Assembly: GCF_905220975.1 (NCBI RefSeq)
Contig: NZ_CAJNBK010000028.1
Location: 17,381 to 81,380 of the forward strand
DNA length: 64,000 nucleotides
Source: Paraburkholderia haematera
Lineage (GTDB): Bacteria; Pseudomonadota; Gammaproteobacteria; Burkholderiales; Burkholderiaceae
Reading direction: 5' to 3'
Shown here: positions 44,090 to 53,559 of the stretch, piece after piece
Position numbering within the stretch: the stretch's first letter is position 1
How the letters are laid out: the number at the start of each line of letters is the position of its first letter
Made by a program: the position numbers and the translations under genes
The notes under the pieces: model-generated
Seen by the model: only the letters and a program-made list of their open reading frames with translations
The model's database searches: none
Told to the model about the DNA's origin: nothing

Positions 44090-44931
44090 GCCGCGCGCCC
44101 GGCAGCCTGCTGCACCGGCTTGCGATTCGCGCGGCGCACCAGCAGATAGACGACCAGCCAGTACACGGCGTAGGCGATCAGATTCATCAGCGCCGGATGG
44201 GCGCGATAACCCGTGAGCGTCGCAACCAGCGAGCCGAACGTGCTCGAGTCATCGAGGATGGCCGACGAGTTCCACATCTGGTCGATGATCGTCGGCAGGA
44301 TTTCCTTGTCGATCAGTTTGTCGACACCGGTCTGGAACAGGCCCGCGCCGAGGAACAGCAGCATGAATTCGGTGACGCGGAAGAAGAGCCGCCACGAGAA
44401 GTATTTGCCGCCCAGCTGCAGCACGTAGAAGGTCAGGAACGCGAGTCCGAGGCCGATCGCCACCGCGAGCATCTGGCTGCCGTCCACGTGACCCGATTGG
44501 CCGAAGCCGAGACCGTACAGGAAGATCACCGTCTCACTGCCTTCGCGCGCGATCGCCAATGCGACCAGCAACGCGACGCCCCACCAGTTCGAATCGTGCT
44601 TGCTCTTTTGCAGCGACTGTTCCATGTCGCGCTTAAGCGACCGGCCGTGCTGCTTCATCCACAGCACCATCTGCACGATCAACACGCAGGCGACCAGCAC
44701 CATCGCGGTCTGGAAATAATCCTGCGCGTCACCGGAGAGCACCTCGGTAAAACCGATCAGCGCTACGCCGAGAGCGACCGCCGCGATCACACCGGCCGCG
44801 ACACCGCCCCACAGGTACGGCAAACCGCGGCGCGCGTCGTCGTCGCCATTTTTCAGCCACGCGTACAGGATGCCGACGACCAGCAAGGCCTCGACACTTT
44901 CCCGCCACACGATGAATAGAATTTGACCCAT
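44086..44931 (-). CDS. ftrC: FTR1-family iron permease FtrC
   Basis: A 281-aa permease with seven or so membrane helices and two RExxE-type iron motifs: WRESVEALLVVG near the start and IAREGSETVIFLYGL in the middle. It moves iron across the inner membrane together with the FtrA and FtrB periplasmic proteins. Overlap with ftrD and the 82-base gap to ftrB show an operon. Confidence 0.92.
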   Translation of the reverse strand: MGQILFIVWRESVEALLVVGILYAWLKNGDDDARRGLPYLWGGVAAGVIAAVALGVALIGFTEVLSGDAQDYFQTAMVLVACVLIVQMVLWMKQHGRSLKRDMEQSLQKSKHDSNWWGVALLVALAIAREGSETVIFLYGLGFGQSGHVDGSQMLAVAIGLGLAFLTFYVLQLGGKYFSWRLFFRVTEFMLLFLGAGLFQTGVDKLIDKEILPTIIDQMWNSSAILDDSSTFGSLVATLTGYRAHPALMNLIAYAVYWLVVYLLVRRANRKPVQQAAGRAA

Positions 44932-45013
44932 TCAAGCTCTCCCATCTACCCTGCTACTGCTTTGGCGAACGCGTCACCCGTCTGCTCAAGGCATGCGCTC
45001 GCACCCCAAGCCG

Positions 45014-45346
45014 CTATTTCGCGACGATCACGCCCTGCGCCTGCTGATGGAAATCGTCGAAGAACTTGTATTCGCCCGGCTCCAGCGGAGCGATCACGAC
45101 GAATGAATCCCCGCCCGGCGCCAACACTTTTTCTTTTCGCAATTGCACGCTTTCGAATTCGGCCGCGCCCTTGCCGGTGTTACGTATCGCGATCTTGATG
45201 CGCTGCCCTGCCGGCACTTCGATGCGCGCCGGATTAAGCTTGCCGTCGTTCATTTCCAGCTTGAAGGTCGGCAGATCCGCTGCGTGCGCGGCTCCGACCG
45301 CCAAAGCGGTCATCGCGAGGATCGCGATCTTTCGGTTAATTCTCAT
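45014..45346 (-). CDS. ftrB: Cupredoxin-like periplasmic protein FtrB
   Basis: A 110-aa protein with a signal peptide (RKIAILAMTALAVGAAHA) and a cupredoxin fold: KLNPARIEVPAGQRIKIAIR near the start and PLEPGEYKFFDDFHQQAQG near the end. It lacks the classical Cys-His copper set, as is usual for FtrB/EfeO-cupredoxin types. It probably oxidises or relays Fe(II) to the permease. Confidence 0.86.
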   Translation of the reverse strand: MRINRKIAILAMTALAVGAAHAADLPTFKLEMNDGKLNPARIEVPAGQRIKIAIRNTGKGAAEFESVQLRKEKVLAPGGDSFVVIAPLEPGEYKFFDDFHQQAQGVIVAK

Positions 45347-45474
45347 TAGCCTTTCCGGAAAACGCGGCACGGCGAATCTCATCGCTCGCGCACCGCCTGC
45401 TGCATGCATTCACTCAGTCACGTCTCGCCGCGCGGCGACGCGTGACGAGGCGTGATGATCGGTGTGTGCGGCGA

Positions 45475-46023
45475 TCAGTAACCGCCCTTCTTGCCGATGC
45501 CCGCGAACGTGAAGTCGTATTCGAGCGTGATCGGCTTGAACCACGGACCCACGCCGGTTTCTTTGTCGACGTGACGGCCGAATGCCATGTGGCCGGTTTG
45601 CATCGGCGCTTCAACCGTCATTTTCAGGTGGTATTTGCCCGGGCCTTGCAGCTTGACGTTGTCGCCGTAGTGCGGGCCGTCGTTGGCGACCATCGCCATC
45701 ATGTCGCCCTTCTGGGTCTGATTCGAACCGGCTTTCGTCAATTCGTAACGAACTTGCAGATACGGCATCCAGTCGCCTTCGGCGAAACCCGTCGGATTGT
45801 TCTTGACCGCGTGGATGTCGGCTTCCAGGTGAATATCCGAATCCGACGCCTTGCGCATCATGCCTTCGGGTTCCATCGTGATCGGCTGCAGGTAGACGGC
45901 GCCGATTTCCATGCCGCCCTGAATCTGATGCTTGCCGATCGGGTACTCCGCTGCCGTTGCGGAAAGGGCCGCTACTGCGGCCACCGCTGCTGCGCCACCG
46001 CGCACAAATGAAGACATCCGCAT
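45475..46023 (-). CDS. ftrA: Periplasmic iron-binding protein FtrA (P19-like)
   Basis: A 182-aa periplasmic protein with signal peptide (AAAVAAVAALSATAAE) and P19/Tpd-family motifs: GGMEIGAVYLQPITMEPEGM, DIHLEADIHA and the late HMAFGRHVDKETGVG. These proteins bind Cu/Fe and feed FTR1 permeases. It is first of the ftrABCD operon with a Fur-like box upstream. Confidence 0.93.
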   Translation of the reverse strand: MRMSSFVRGGAAAVAAVAALSATAAEYPIGKHQIQGGMEIGAVYLQPITMEPEGMMRKASDSDIHLEADIHAVKNNPTGFAEGDWMPYLQVRYELTKAGSNQTQKGDMMAMVANDGPHYGDNVKLQGPGKYHLKMTVEAPMQTGHMAFGRHVDKETGVGPWFKPITLEYDFTFAGIGKKGGY

Positions 46024-46163
46024 TGAAACTCCTTGTTTTTATCAGACTGGAATCGAATTCATTGGAACAGCGCGTTGCGCTTGCCTTGATGCGGCCATGC
46101 CTGTGGCCTCTGTTGGCAAACGCGCTGAACCGTTAGTCGCATGACGAATCACAATACGAACGT

Positions 46164-46184
46164 TAATGCGAACCATTCTCAATA
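46164..46184 (-). promoter_or_regulatory. Fur-like box upstream of ftrA
   Basis: Read on the minus strand, TTGAGAATGGTTCGCATT matches the GAGAAT-GATTCGCAT style of Fur box common in Burkholderia. It lies about 140 bases before the ftrA start. Confidence 0.65.
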
Positions 46185-46359
46185 TTGGTCGAGTTTATCA
46201 TCGATCGGCGGGGAGAACAAACGGGGACGCACGCAAAGCCTTATGGGAACAGGGACATAAGGCGGTCTTAAGGAAAGCGCGTGCGAAGGTGTTGGCGGGG
46301 TGTAAGGCAAGGAGAGGCTAGGCGCGGCACATTGCCGCGCCCTGGCAGGCAGGGAGGCG

Positions 46360-48453
46360 TTATCCGATTCCGGGAATGTGGTCGCCGACATTCGCGCCGA
46401 ATACGCGCTGCCGCAGGAGCGCCAGCTGATCGCGGGTTTGTGCGGCCTTTTCGAACTCGAGATTCTTGGCGTGCTCCATCATCTGCTTTTCGAGACGCTT
46501 GAGCTCCTTGGCGAGCTGCTTCTCGGACATGTCCTCGAATTTCGCCCGAGCCTGCTCTTCTTTCAATTCGGCGCGGGCGTCGTCGACGTTGTACACCCCG
46601 TCAATGATGTCGCGGATCCGCTTGACCACGCCGCGCGGTGTAATGCCGTGCTCCAGGTTATAGGCGATCTGCTTGGCGCGCCGCCGCTCGGTTTCGTCGA
46701 TGGCGCGGCGCATGGAGTCGGTCACCCGGTCCGCGTAGAGAATCGCCTTGCCATTCACGTTACGCGCCGCCCGGCCGATGGTCTGGATCAGCGAACGCTC
46801 GGCGCGCAGGAAACCTTCCTTGTCCGAGTCGAGAATCGCGACCAGCGAGACTTCGGGAATATCCAGCCCCTCGCGCAGCAGGTTGATCCCGACCAGCACG
46901 TCGAACGTGCCCAGCCGCAGATCGCGAATGATTTCCACGCGCTCCACCGTATCGATGTCGCTGTGCAGGTAACGCACCTTGACGCCGTGGTCGGCCAGAA
47001 ACTCGGTGAGCTGCTCGGCCATCCGCTTGGTCAGCACCGTGACCAGCACGCGGTCGCCCACTTTGACGCGTTCGTTGATTTCCGCGAGCACGTCGTCGAC
47101 CTGCGTACGCGCCGGGCGCACCTCGATTTCCGGATCGACGAGGCCGGTAGGACGCACCAGCTGCTCGGCCACCTGCCCTGCCGTCTTTTTCTCGTAATCC
47201 GCCGGCGTGGCCGACACGAACACGACCTGGCGCATCTTGCGCTCGAACTCGTTGAACTTGAGCGGGCGATTATCGAGCGCTGACGGCAAGCGGAAACCGT
47301 AGTCGACCAGATTCTCTTTACGCGCCCGGTCGCCGTTGTACATGCCGTTCAGCTGGCCGATCAGCACGTGCGACTCGTCGAGAAGCATCAGCGCGTCGGG
47401 CGGCAGATAGTCAACCAGCGTCGGCGGCGGCTCGCCGGGCGCGGCGCCTGAGAAGTGCCGCGAGTAGTTCTCGATACCCTTGCAGAAGCCCAGCTCCTGC
47501 AGCATTTCCAGATCGAAGCGGGTGCGCTGTTCGAGCCGCTGCGCTTCGACGAGCTTGCCGTTGCTGTAGAAGAACTCGAGCCGGTCGCGCAGTTCGGTCT
47601 TGATCGTTTCGACCGCGCGCACCACGGTGTCGCGCGGCGTCACATAGTGCGACGACGGGTAGACCGTGAAGCGCGAAATCTTCTGCCGCACGCGGCCGGT
47701 GAGCGGATCGAACAGTTGCAGCGTCTCGACCTCGTCGTCGAACAATTCGATGCGCACCGCCATTTCGGCGTGCTCCGCCGGGAAAATATCGATCGTGTCG
47801 CCGCGCACGCGGAACGAACCGCGCTGGAAGTCGGCTTCATTGCGGTTGTACTGCATCGCGATCAGTCGGGCGATGATGTCGCGCTGGCCGAGCTTGTCGC
47901 CGGTACGCAGCGTCAGAATCATCTTGTGATATTCCGACGGGTTGCCGATACCGTAAATCGCCGACACCGTGCCGACGATGATCACATCGCGCCGCTCCAT
48001 CAGGCTCTTGGTGGCCGACAGCCGCATCTGCTCGATATGCTCGTTGATCGACGAATCTTTCTCGATGAACAGGTCGCGCTGCGGCACGTACGCTTCCGGC
48101 TGGTAGTAGTCGTAGTACGAGACGAAGTACTCGACCGCATTGCGCGGAAAGAACTCGCGAAACTCCGAATAGAGCTGCGCGGCGAGCGTCTTGTTCGGCG
48201 CGAACACGATTGCCGGCCGGCCGAGCCGCGCGATGGTATTGGCCATCGTGAAGGTCTTGCCGGAGCCGGTCACGCCGAGCAGTGTCTGGAACGACAAGCC
48301 GTCCTCAATGCCTTCGACGAGCGTGTCGATCGCCGTGGGCTGGTCGCCGGCCGGCGGATACGGCTGGTAAAGCTGGAACGGCGAGCCTTCGAACGCGACG
48401 AATTTGGATTCGTCGAGCGTTTCGTCGGCTTCAGTCAGATGGTGTTCGGACAT
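46360..48453 (-). CDS. uvrB: Excinuclease ABC subunit B
   Basis: A 697-aa DNA-repair helicase-like protein of nucleotide excision repair. Walker A is LLGVTGSGKTFTMAN, the beta-hairpin is VSYYDYYQPEAYVPQRD, DEAD-type is LLDESHV, motif VI is QTIGRAARNVNG, and a C-terminal UVR domain contacts UvrC. I chose the ATG at 48453 because the product then starts MSEHHLTEAD as in relatives. I saw no LexA box upstream. Confidence 0.97.
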   Translation of the reverse strand: MSEHHLTEADETLDESKFVAFEGSPFQLYQPYPPAGDQPTAIDTLVEGIEDGLSFQTLLGVTGSGKTFTMANTIARLGRPAIVFAPNKTLAAQLYSEFREFFPRNAVEYFVSYYDYYQPEAYVPQRDLFIEKDSSINEHIEQMRLSATKSLMERRDVIIVGTVSAIYGIGNPSEYHKMILTLRTGDKLGQRDIIARLIAMQYNRNEADFQRGSFRVRGDTIDIFPAEHAEMAVRIELFDDEVETLQLFDPLTGRVRQKISRFTVYPSSHYVTPRDTVVRAVETIKTELRDRLEFFYSNGKLVEAQRLEQRTRFDLEMLQELGFCKGIENYSRHFSGAAPGEPPPTLVDYLPPDALMLLDESHVLIGQLNGMYNGDRARKENLVDYGFRLPSALDNRPLKFNEFERKMRQVVFVSATPADYEKKTAGQVAEQLVRPTGLVDPEIEVRPARTQVDDVLAEINERVKVGDRVLVTVLTKRMAEQLTEFLADHGVKVRYLHSDIDTVERVEIIRDLRLGTFDVLVGINLLREGLDIPEVSLVAILDSDKEGFLRAERSLIQTIGRAARNVNGKAILYADRVTDSMRRAIDETERRRAKQIAYNLEHGITPRGVVKRIRDIIDGVYNVDDARAELKEEQARAKFEDMSEKQLAKELKRLEKQMMEHAKNLEFEKAAQTRDQLALLRQRVFGANVGDHIPGIG

Positions 48454-48761
48454 GGGGAGCGGCACCGGGCCTTGGGCAAAGAACTATTCTAACGGGTTGC
48501 GGGAACCCGGGCTGAGCGGGTCTGCGTAGGGATTGAGCAGGCCGCGAAGACAAGGCATTTGGCGCCTTGGTGCCTGTTTTTCAAGCAAATAATTCAGCCC
48601 AGCGGGCTTTGCCGTCCGAAAAATGCCCGCGAATTCGCTACAATGCCAAGTTGCGCTCGCTCGCCGATGCCCGCCTTCCGTCCGAATCTTCCGTCAGACG
48701 CCGTTGACCGGGCCGCCCGCGCTTGAAGCCGCCCTCTTTTTACTACTGCTGCCCACCCATC
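48454..48761. other. Divergent promoter gap between uvrB and tyrB
   Basis: 308 bases between divergently transcribed genes. It must hold both promoters, but I could not assign elements with confidence, and there is no LexA-type CTGT-N8-ACAG. Confidence 0.4.
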
Positions 48762-49961
48762 ATGTCTCTGTTCTCCGCCGTCGAACTTGCTCCCCGCGAC
48801 CCGATTCTGGGCCTGAACGAAGCCTTCAACGCCGATGCGCGCGCCACCAAGGTCAACCTTGGCGTTGGTGTGTACTTCAACGAAGAAGGCAAGATCCCGC
48901 TGCTGCGCGCCGTGCGCGAGGCGGAAAAGGCACGTGTCGAAGCCGCGCTGCCGCGTGGCTATCTGCCGATCGAAGGCATTGCTGCGTATGACGCCGCCGT
49001 GCAAAAGCTGCTGCTCGGCAACGATTCGCCGCTGATCGCCGCGGGCCGCGTCGTGACGGCGCAAGCACTGGGCGGCACGGGCGCACTGAAAATCGGCGCC
49101 GATTTCCTGAAGCGTGTGAACCCGAACGCCAAGGTCGCGATTAGCGATCCGAGCTGGGAAAACCACCGCGCGCTGTTCGAAGGCGCCGGCTTCGAAGTCG
49201 TGAACTATCCGTACTACGACGCGCAGTCGCATGGCGTGAACTTCGAAGGCATGCTGAGCGCGCTGAACAGCTATGCCGCAGGCACGGTTGTCGTGCTGCA
49301 CGCGTGCTGCCACAACCCGACCGGCGTCGACCTGACGGTCGACCAATGGAAGCAGATCGTCGAAGTCGTCAAGACGCGCGATCTTGTGCCGTTCCTCGAC
49401 ATCGCTTATCAGGGTTTCGGCGACAACATCGAATCCGACGCTGCAGCAGTCCGTCTGTTCGCGGCATCGGAACTAAACGTGTTCGTGTCGTCGTCGTTCT
49501 CGAAGTCGTTCTCGCTGTACGGCGAGCGTATTGGCGCACTGTCGATCATCACGGCAAGCAAGGAAGAATCCGCTCGTGTGCTGTCGCAACTGAAGCGCGT
49601 GATCCGCACGAACTACTCGAACCCGCCGACGCACGGTGGCTCGGTGGTCGCCGCAGTGCTCGCGTCGCCCGAATTGCGCGCCACGTGGGAAACGGAACTC
49701 GCCGAAATGCGCGACCGTATCCGCGCAATGCGCAACGGTCTGGTCGAACGTCTGAAGGCAAGTGGCGTGGATCGTGATTTCAGCTTCGTGAACGCACAAC
49801 GCGGCATGTTCTCGTACTCGGGTCTGACGGCTCCGCAAGTGGACCGTCTGCGTGAAGAGTTCGGCATCTACGCTGTGGGCACCGGCCGCATTTGCGTGGC
49901 TGCGCTGAATACGCGCAACCTCGACGTGGTGGCTAGCGCGATTGCTCACGTGCTGAAGTAA
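48762..49961 (+). CDS. tyrB: Aromatic/aspartate aminotransferase
   Basis: A 399-aa pyridoxal-phosphate enzyme, class I-alpha. Signature regions include NLGVGVYFNEEGKIPLLRAV, HACCHNPTGVDLT and SSSFSKSFSLYGERIGAL, with the Schiff-base lysine in SFSKS and substrate Arg near the C-terminus (GTGRICVAALN). It transfers amino groups between aspartate or aromatic amino acids and 2-oxoglutarate. AspC and TyrB cannot be told apart from sequence alone. Confidence 0.93.
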   Translation: MSLFSAVELAPRDPILGLNEAFNADARATKVNLGVGVYFNEEGKIPLLRAVREAEKARVEAALPRGYLPIEGIAAYDAAVQKLLLGNDSPLIAAGRVVTAQALGGTGALKIGADFLKRVNPNAKVAISDPSWENHRALFEGAGFEVVNYPYYDAQSHGVNFEGMLSALNSYAAGTVVVLHACCHNPTGVDLTVDQWKQIVEVVKTRDLVPFLDIAYQGFGDNIESDAAAVRLFAASELNVFVSSSFSKSFSLYGERIGALSIITASKEESARVLSQLKRVIRTNYSNPPTHGGSVVAAVLASPELRATWETELAEMRDRIRAMRNGLVERLKASGVDRDFSFVNAQRGMFSYSGLTAPQVDRLREEFGIYAVGTGRICVAALNTRNLDVVASAIAHVLK

Positions 49962-50028
49962 GGTATTTCAGAGCGCGGGTGTTCGTTGCGCGCGCTTTGT
50001 CTTGCTGAAGCCGCTTGATTTGCTTGTA

Positions 50029-50057
50029 GAAACGGCGCCCTTTCGGGCGCCGTTTTT
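50029..50057 (+). terminator. Terminator after tyrB
   Basis: AAACGGCGCCC and GGGCGCCGTTT close on a short loop, followed by six T residues. Confidence 0.92.
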
Positions 50058-50116
50058 TATTGGCTGACGGTTGCCGGACAGGTGAGTGTCACTTGCCGAT
50101 GCCTTCTACGGCTGTA

Positions 50117-51355
50117 TCAGCGCGCGTCTCGATGGATGTCATGCGTGACAAACCCTGCGTCGTTGTCAGGCATATCCAGCCAATCAGGTTGAGCAAGCGA
50201 GTCGCGGATGTCTTCCAGACCGCTTTTCCAATGTTCACGCATTGTAGAGGCGCCGAACTGGAAGTCCTTGAACTGCCCTTCGTATTCCTTCTGACGGTAG
50301 ATGAGATGGATCACGTTGTAGCGCTTCGAACACGATAGTTCATCCGCCAGCTTGCACCACGGATCGTCGCGCTGGTCAGACGGCACGCGGTCGAGCACCT
50401 CGCGCAGTACATGCCGGAAACGCTGCGAACGCTGCAGCATATTGGTCACGAGACGCGTGCGGCTCGAGTACTGGATGTCTTTCATGCGCCCTTGAACATC
50501 GGTGATGTTGTCCGGCACCGGCCCGATCGCGCTCCATAGATCGACCTGGAACGCGAGCGTATCGCGGCGCGGTGTGGTCTGAATCACCTCATAGAGCGGC
50601 GTGTTCGACATCAGGCCGCCGTCCCAGTAGTACTGGCCGTCGATTTCGACCGCGGCGAAACCCGGCGGCAACGCACCTGATGCCATGAAATGCTCAGGCC
50701 TCAGTTTGATCTGCGTGTTATCGAAGTAGGCGAAATTGCCTGTGCCGCAATTCACCGCCCCCACCGACACGCGCATTTCACCGGAATTGATCCGGTCGAA
50801 ATCACAGAGCGCTTCCAACGTGGCTTTGAGCGGCGTGGTGTCGTAGTAGCTCGCCATTTGCGGCAACCCTGAGACTGTGGGCATCGGCGGCGGGAAACGC
50901 GGCACAAAAAAGCCCTTTTGCCCTTCCACGATCGCACCCATTGCCTGAGTCGCCGTAAAGGCTTTACGAACGGCGTCACTGGAATTGAATAGCGCGTGTT
51001 CGATAAAGGCCGGTAGCGGCGGCCCAAACGCCGGTTGGCAGATCGTCTCCCAGAATTGCAGCAGCCGCTCGACACGCTTCTCCGGCGGATTGCCGGCGAT
51101 GATGGCCGTGTTCAGCGCGCCGATCGAAATGCCGGCCAGCCAGTTCGGCTCGATACCGGCTTCGTAAAGCCCCTGGAAGACGCCGGCCTGATAGGCGCCT
51201 AGGGCGCCGCCGCCCTGCAGCATCAACGCGACGGTTTCGTAGTTGGGCACCTTGAGTTGCCGGCCGGGCTGCGCGGAGGGCGCCGGACCGGCGCCCTCAC
51301 CTTCCCCGCCGCCGGGCGCGCCAACGCGCGCCCGCTTGAGATTGCGTTGCGCCAT
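50117..51355 (-). CDS. Patatin-like phospholipase
   Basis: A 412-aa lipid hydrolase. The oxyanion glycine loop is MLQGGGALGAYQAG, the nucleophile serine lies in GISIGALN (GxSxG), and the dyad Asp is in YWDGGLMSN. A basic, Gly-rich N-terminus (1-35) precedes the domain. It lies ten bases after the 3-hydroxybutyrate dehydrogenase gene and is probably co-transcribed, which suggests a role in polyhydroxybutyrate or lipid turnover. Confidence 0.92.
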   Translation of the reverse strand: MAQRNLKRARVGAPGGGEGEGAGPAPSAQPGRQLKVPNYETVALMLQGGGALGAYQAGVFQGLYEAGIEPNWLAGISIGALNTAIIAGNPPEKRVERLLQFWETICQPAFGPPLPAFIEHALFNSSDAVRKAFTATQAMGAIVEGQKGFFVPRFPPPMPTVSGLPQMASYYDTTPLKATLEALCDFDRINSGEMRVSVGAVNCGTGNFAYFDNTQIKLRPEHFMASGALPPGFAAVEIDGQYYWDGGLMSNTPLYEVIQTTPRRDTLAFQVDLWSAIGPVPDNITDVQGRMKDIQYSSRTRLVTNMLQRSQRFRHVLREVLDRVPSDQRDDPWCKLADELSCSKRYNVIHLIYRQKEYEGQFKDFQFGASTMREHWKSGLEDIRDSLAQPDWLDMPDNDAGFVTHDIHRDAR

Positions 51356-51365
51356 GCGCGCCTCC

Positions 51366-52163
51366 TTATTGCATATACCAGCCGTGGCTCACAATAAAGG
51401 ACTGGCCGGTCAGCGCCGCAGTCGGGAAAGTGGACAGGAACAGCACCGTCTGCGCAACGTCTTCCACCGTGGTGAAGATGCCGTCTACGGTGCCGCCCAG
51501 CATCACGCGCTTGATCACGTCTTCTTCGCTGATGCCGAGCTCCTTGGCTTGCTCGGGAATCTGCTTGTCGACAAGCGGGGTACGCACAAAACCCGGACAC
51601 ACCACGTGCGAGCGCACATTGTGTTTCGCGCCTTCTTTGGCCAGTACGCGCGAGAGGCCCAGCAGCGCGTGCTTGGCCGTCACATAGGCGGACTTCAGCG
51701 GCGACGCTTCATGCGAATGGACCGAGCCCATGTAGATCACGGTGCCGCCGCGATCGTCTTTGTACATGTGCTTGAGCGCGGCCTTGGTGGTAAGAAAGGC
51801 GCCGTCCACGTGGATGGCCTGCATCTTCTTCCAATCGGAAAACGAATAGTTTTCGATTGGATTAACGATCTGAATGCCGGCGTTGGAAATCAGAATGTCG
51901 ATCGAGCCGAACTCGGCCGCGACTTTGTCGATGCCCTGGTTGACGGCGTCTTCGTTCGTGACGTCCATTGCCACGCCGATTGCCTTTCCGCCACCCTGTT
52001 TGATTTCTTCAGCGACAGCATTCGCGCCGTCCTGGTTCAGGTCGGCGATCGCGATCGCCGCGCCTGCAGCGGAAAGCGTGAGCGCAATCTGCTTGCCGAT
52101 ACCGCTCGCGGCACCGGTAACCACCGCGACCTTGCCATTCAGATTCGTGTTCAGTGACGACAT
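51366..52163 (-). CDS. 3-hydroxybutyrate dehydrogenase
   Basis: A 265-aa short-chain dehydrogenase. It has the cofactor motif VVTGAASGIGKQIA, NAG in LISNAGIQIV, and the catalytic Tyr/Lys in SAYVTAKHALLG. The C-terminus GQSFIVSHGWYMQ is typical of D-3-hydroxybutyrate dehydrogenases (BdhA/HbdH). It oxidises 3-hydroxybutyrate to acetoacetate with NAD+, the last step of storage-polymer use. Confidence 0.9.
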   Translation of the reverse strand: MSSLNTNLNGKVAVVTGAASGIGKQIALTLSAAGAAIAIADLNQDGANAVAEEIKQGGGKAIGVAMDVTNEDAVNQGIDKVAAEFGSIDILISNAGIQIVNPIENYSFSDWKKMQAIHVDGAFLTTKAALKHMYKDDRGGTVIYMGSVHSHEASPLKSAYVTAKHALLGLSRVLAKEGAKHNVRSHVVCPGFVRTPLVDKQIPEQAKELGISEEDVIKRVMLGGTVDGIFTTVEDVAQTVLFLSTFPTAALTGQSFIVSHGWYMQ

Positions 52164-52385
52164 CCAGAACCTCCATGCAGTTGATGAGCAATGACACCAC
52201 GGGCCGCAGGCGGCGTGAAGTCAGCCAAACGGCATAGGCCATTCGGCTGAATGCTGCACTGCGACCAACGCTGCTATTGTGCATGAACCGTGCGAACTAC
52301 ATCCGTAAAACGCACATCGAGCCTGATCTCTTTAAACTAGACGTTTCAGCGGGATTCCGGCGGCATCACTACCAAGGAGGAATGC

Positions 52386-53357
52386 ATGAATTATCGACGT
52401 CTGGGCCGTTCCGGCCTGCAAGTCAGCGAACTGTCCATCGGCTCATGGGTCACCTACGGCAATCAGGTGGATCATCGCGCGGCGCGCGAGTCGCTGGCGG
52501 CTGCGCGTGATGCCGGAGTCAACTTCTTCGACAACGCGGAGGTGTACGCCAGCGGCCAATCCGAAGAAATCATGGGCCACGCACTCAAGGAACTGGCATG
52601 GCCGCGCGTGAGCTATGTGGTATCCACGAAATTCTTCTGGGGGCTCAACGAAGCGCCGAACCAGTACCACACGCTGAACCGCAAATATTTGCTGAACGCG
52701 ATCGACGCGTCGCTCAAACGCCTGCAGCTCGATTATGTCGATCTGGTGTTCTGTCATCGTCCGGATCCGAACACGCCGGTCGAAGAAACCGTCTGGGCCA
52801 TGAGCGACATGATCACGCGCGGCAAGGCTCTGTACTGGGGCACGTCTGAATGGAGCGCCGACGAAATCCGCGCGGCATACGATATCGCTGAGCGGCATCA
52901 TCTGCACAAACCAGTCATGGAGCAGCCGCAGTACAACCTGTTCCACCGTAAGCGCGTCGAGCAGGAATACAAACGGCTTTACGAGGATATCGGCCTTGGG
53001 CTCACCACCTGGAGTCCGCTCGCATCCGGCCTGCTCACCGGTAAGTACCGCGATGGCGTACCCGCCGATAGCCGCGCACAGTTGCAAGGCTACGACTGGC
53101 TGCGCAAGCAGCTCACCGATACCGGCAAGAACAACGTGGTCGGTCAGTTGGGCGAAGTGGCCGACGAACTGGGTTGCACCGTCGGCCAGTTGGCGATTGG
53201 GTGGATCCTGAAGAATCCCCATGTGAGCACGGTCATCACCGGCGCGTCGCGCGTCGAACAGATCGGTGAAAACATGAAATCCGCCGAAGTGGCCGAGCGG
53301 ATCACCCCGGAGATCAAGCAGCGGATCGAGGAGATCGTCGGCGACGCGGACGCCTGA
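52386..53357 (+). CDS. Aldo/keto reductase, K+-channel beta-like
   Basis: A 323-aa NADPH-dependent oxidoreductase of the AKR6/YghZ type. FFDNAEVYASGQSEEIMGHAL carries the catalytic Asp and Tyr; Lys is in VVSTKFFWG and His in LVFCHRPDPN. AAGGAGG precedes the ATG. The substrate is unknown; this type detoxifies aldehydes and methylglyoxal. Confidence 0.93.
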   Translation: MNYRRLGRSGLQVSELSIGSWVTYGNQVDHRAARESLAAARDAGVNFFDNAEVYASGQSEEIMGHALKELAWPRVSYVVSTKFFWGLNEAPNQYHTLNRKYLLNAIDASLKRLQLDYVDLVFCHRPDPNTPVEETVWAMSDMITRGKALYWGTSEWSADEIRAAYDIAERHHLHKPVMEQPQYNLFHRKRVEQEYKRLYEDIGLGLTTWSPLASGLLTGKYRDGVPADSRAQLQGYDWLRKQLTDTGKNNVVGQLGEVADELGCTVGQLAIGWILKNPHVSTVITGASRVEQIGENMKSAEVAERITPEIKQRIEEIVGDADA

Positions 53358-53559
53358 GCACCTGAGCGGCCACTCGCCGGACCGTGGAACATGGCTCGTG
53401 CCGTCATCCGGGCCGTGTTCCGCGCAACGCACTACGGAGCACAACGCGTGCGTCGCGTACAATACGCGACCGCGCTGCACTTCAGTTGTGCTGCCGCATT
53501 GCACTCGCATCGCCGAATCCGCCCTGGACCGGCACGCCCTCTTTCAGCGTCTCCTCATC

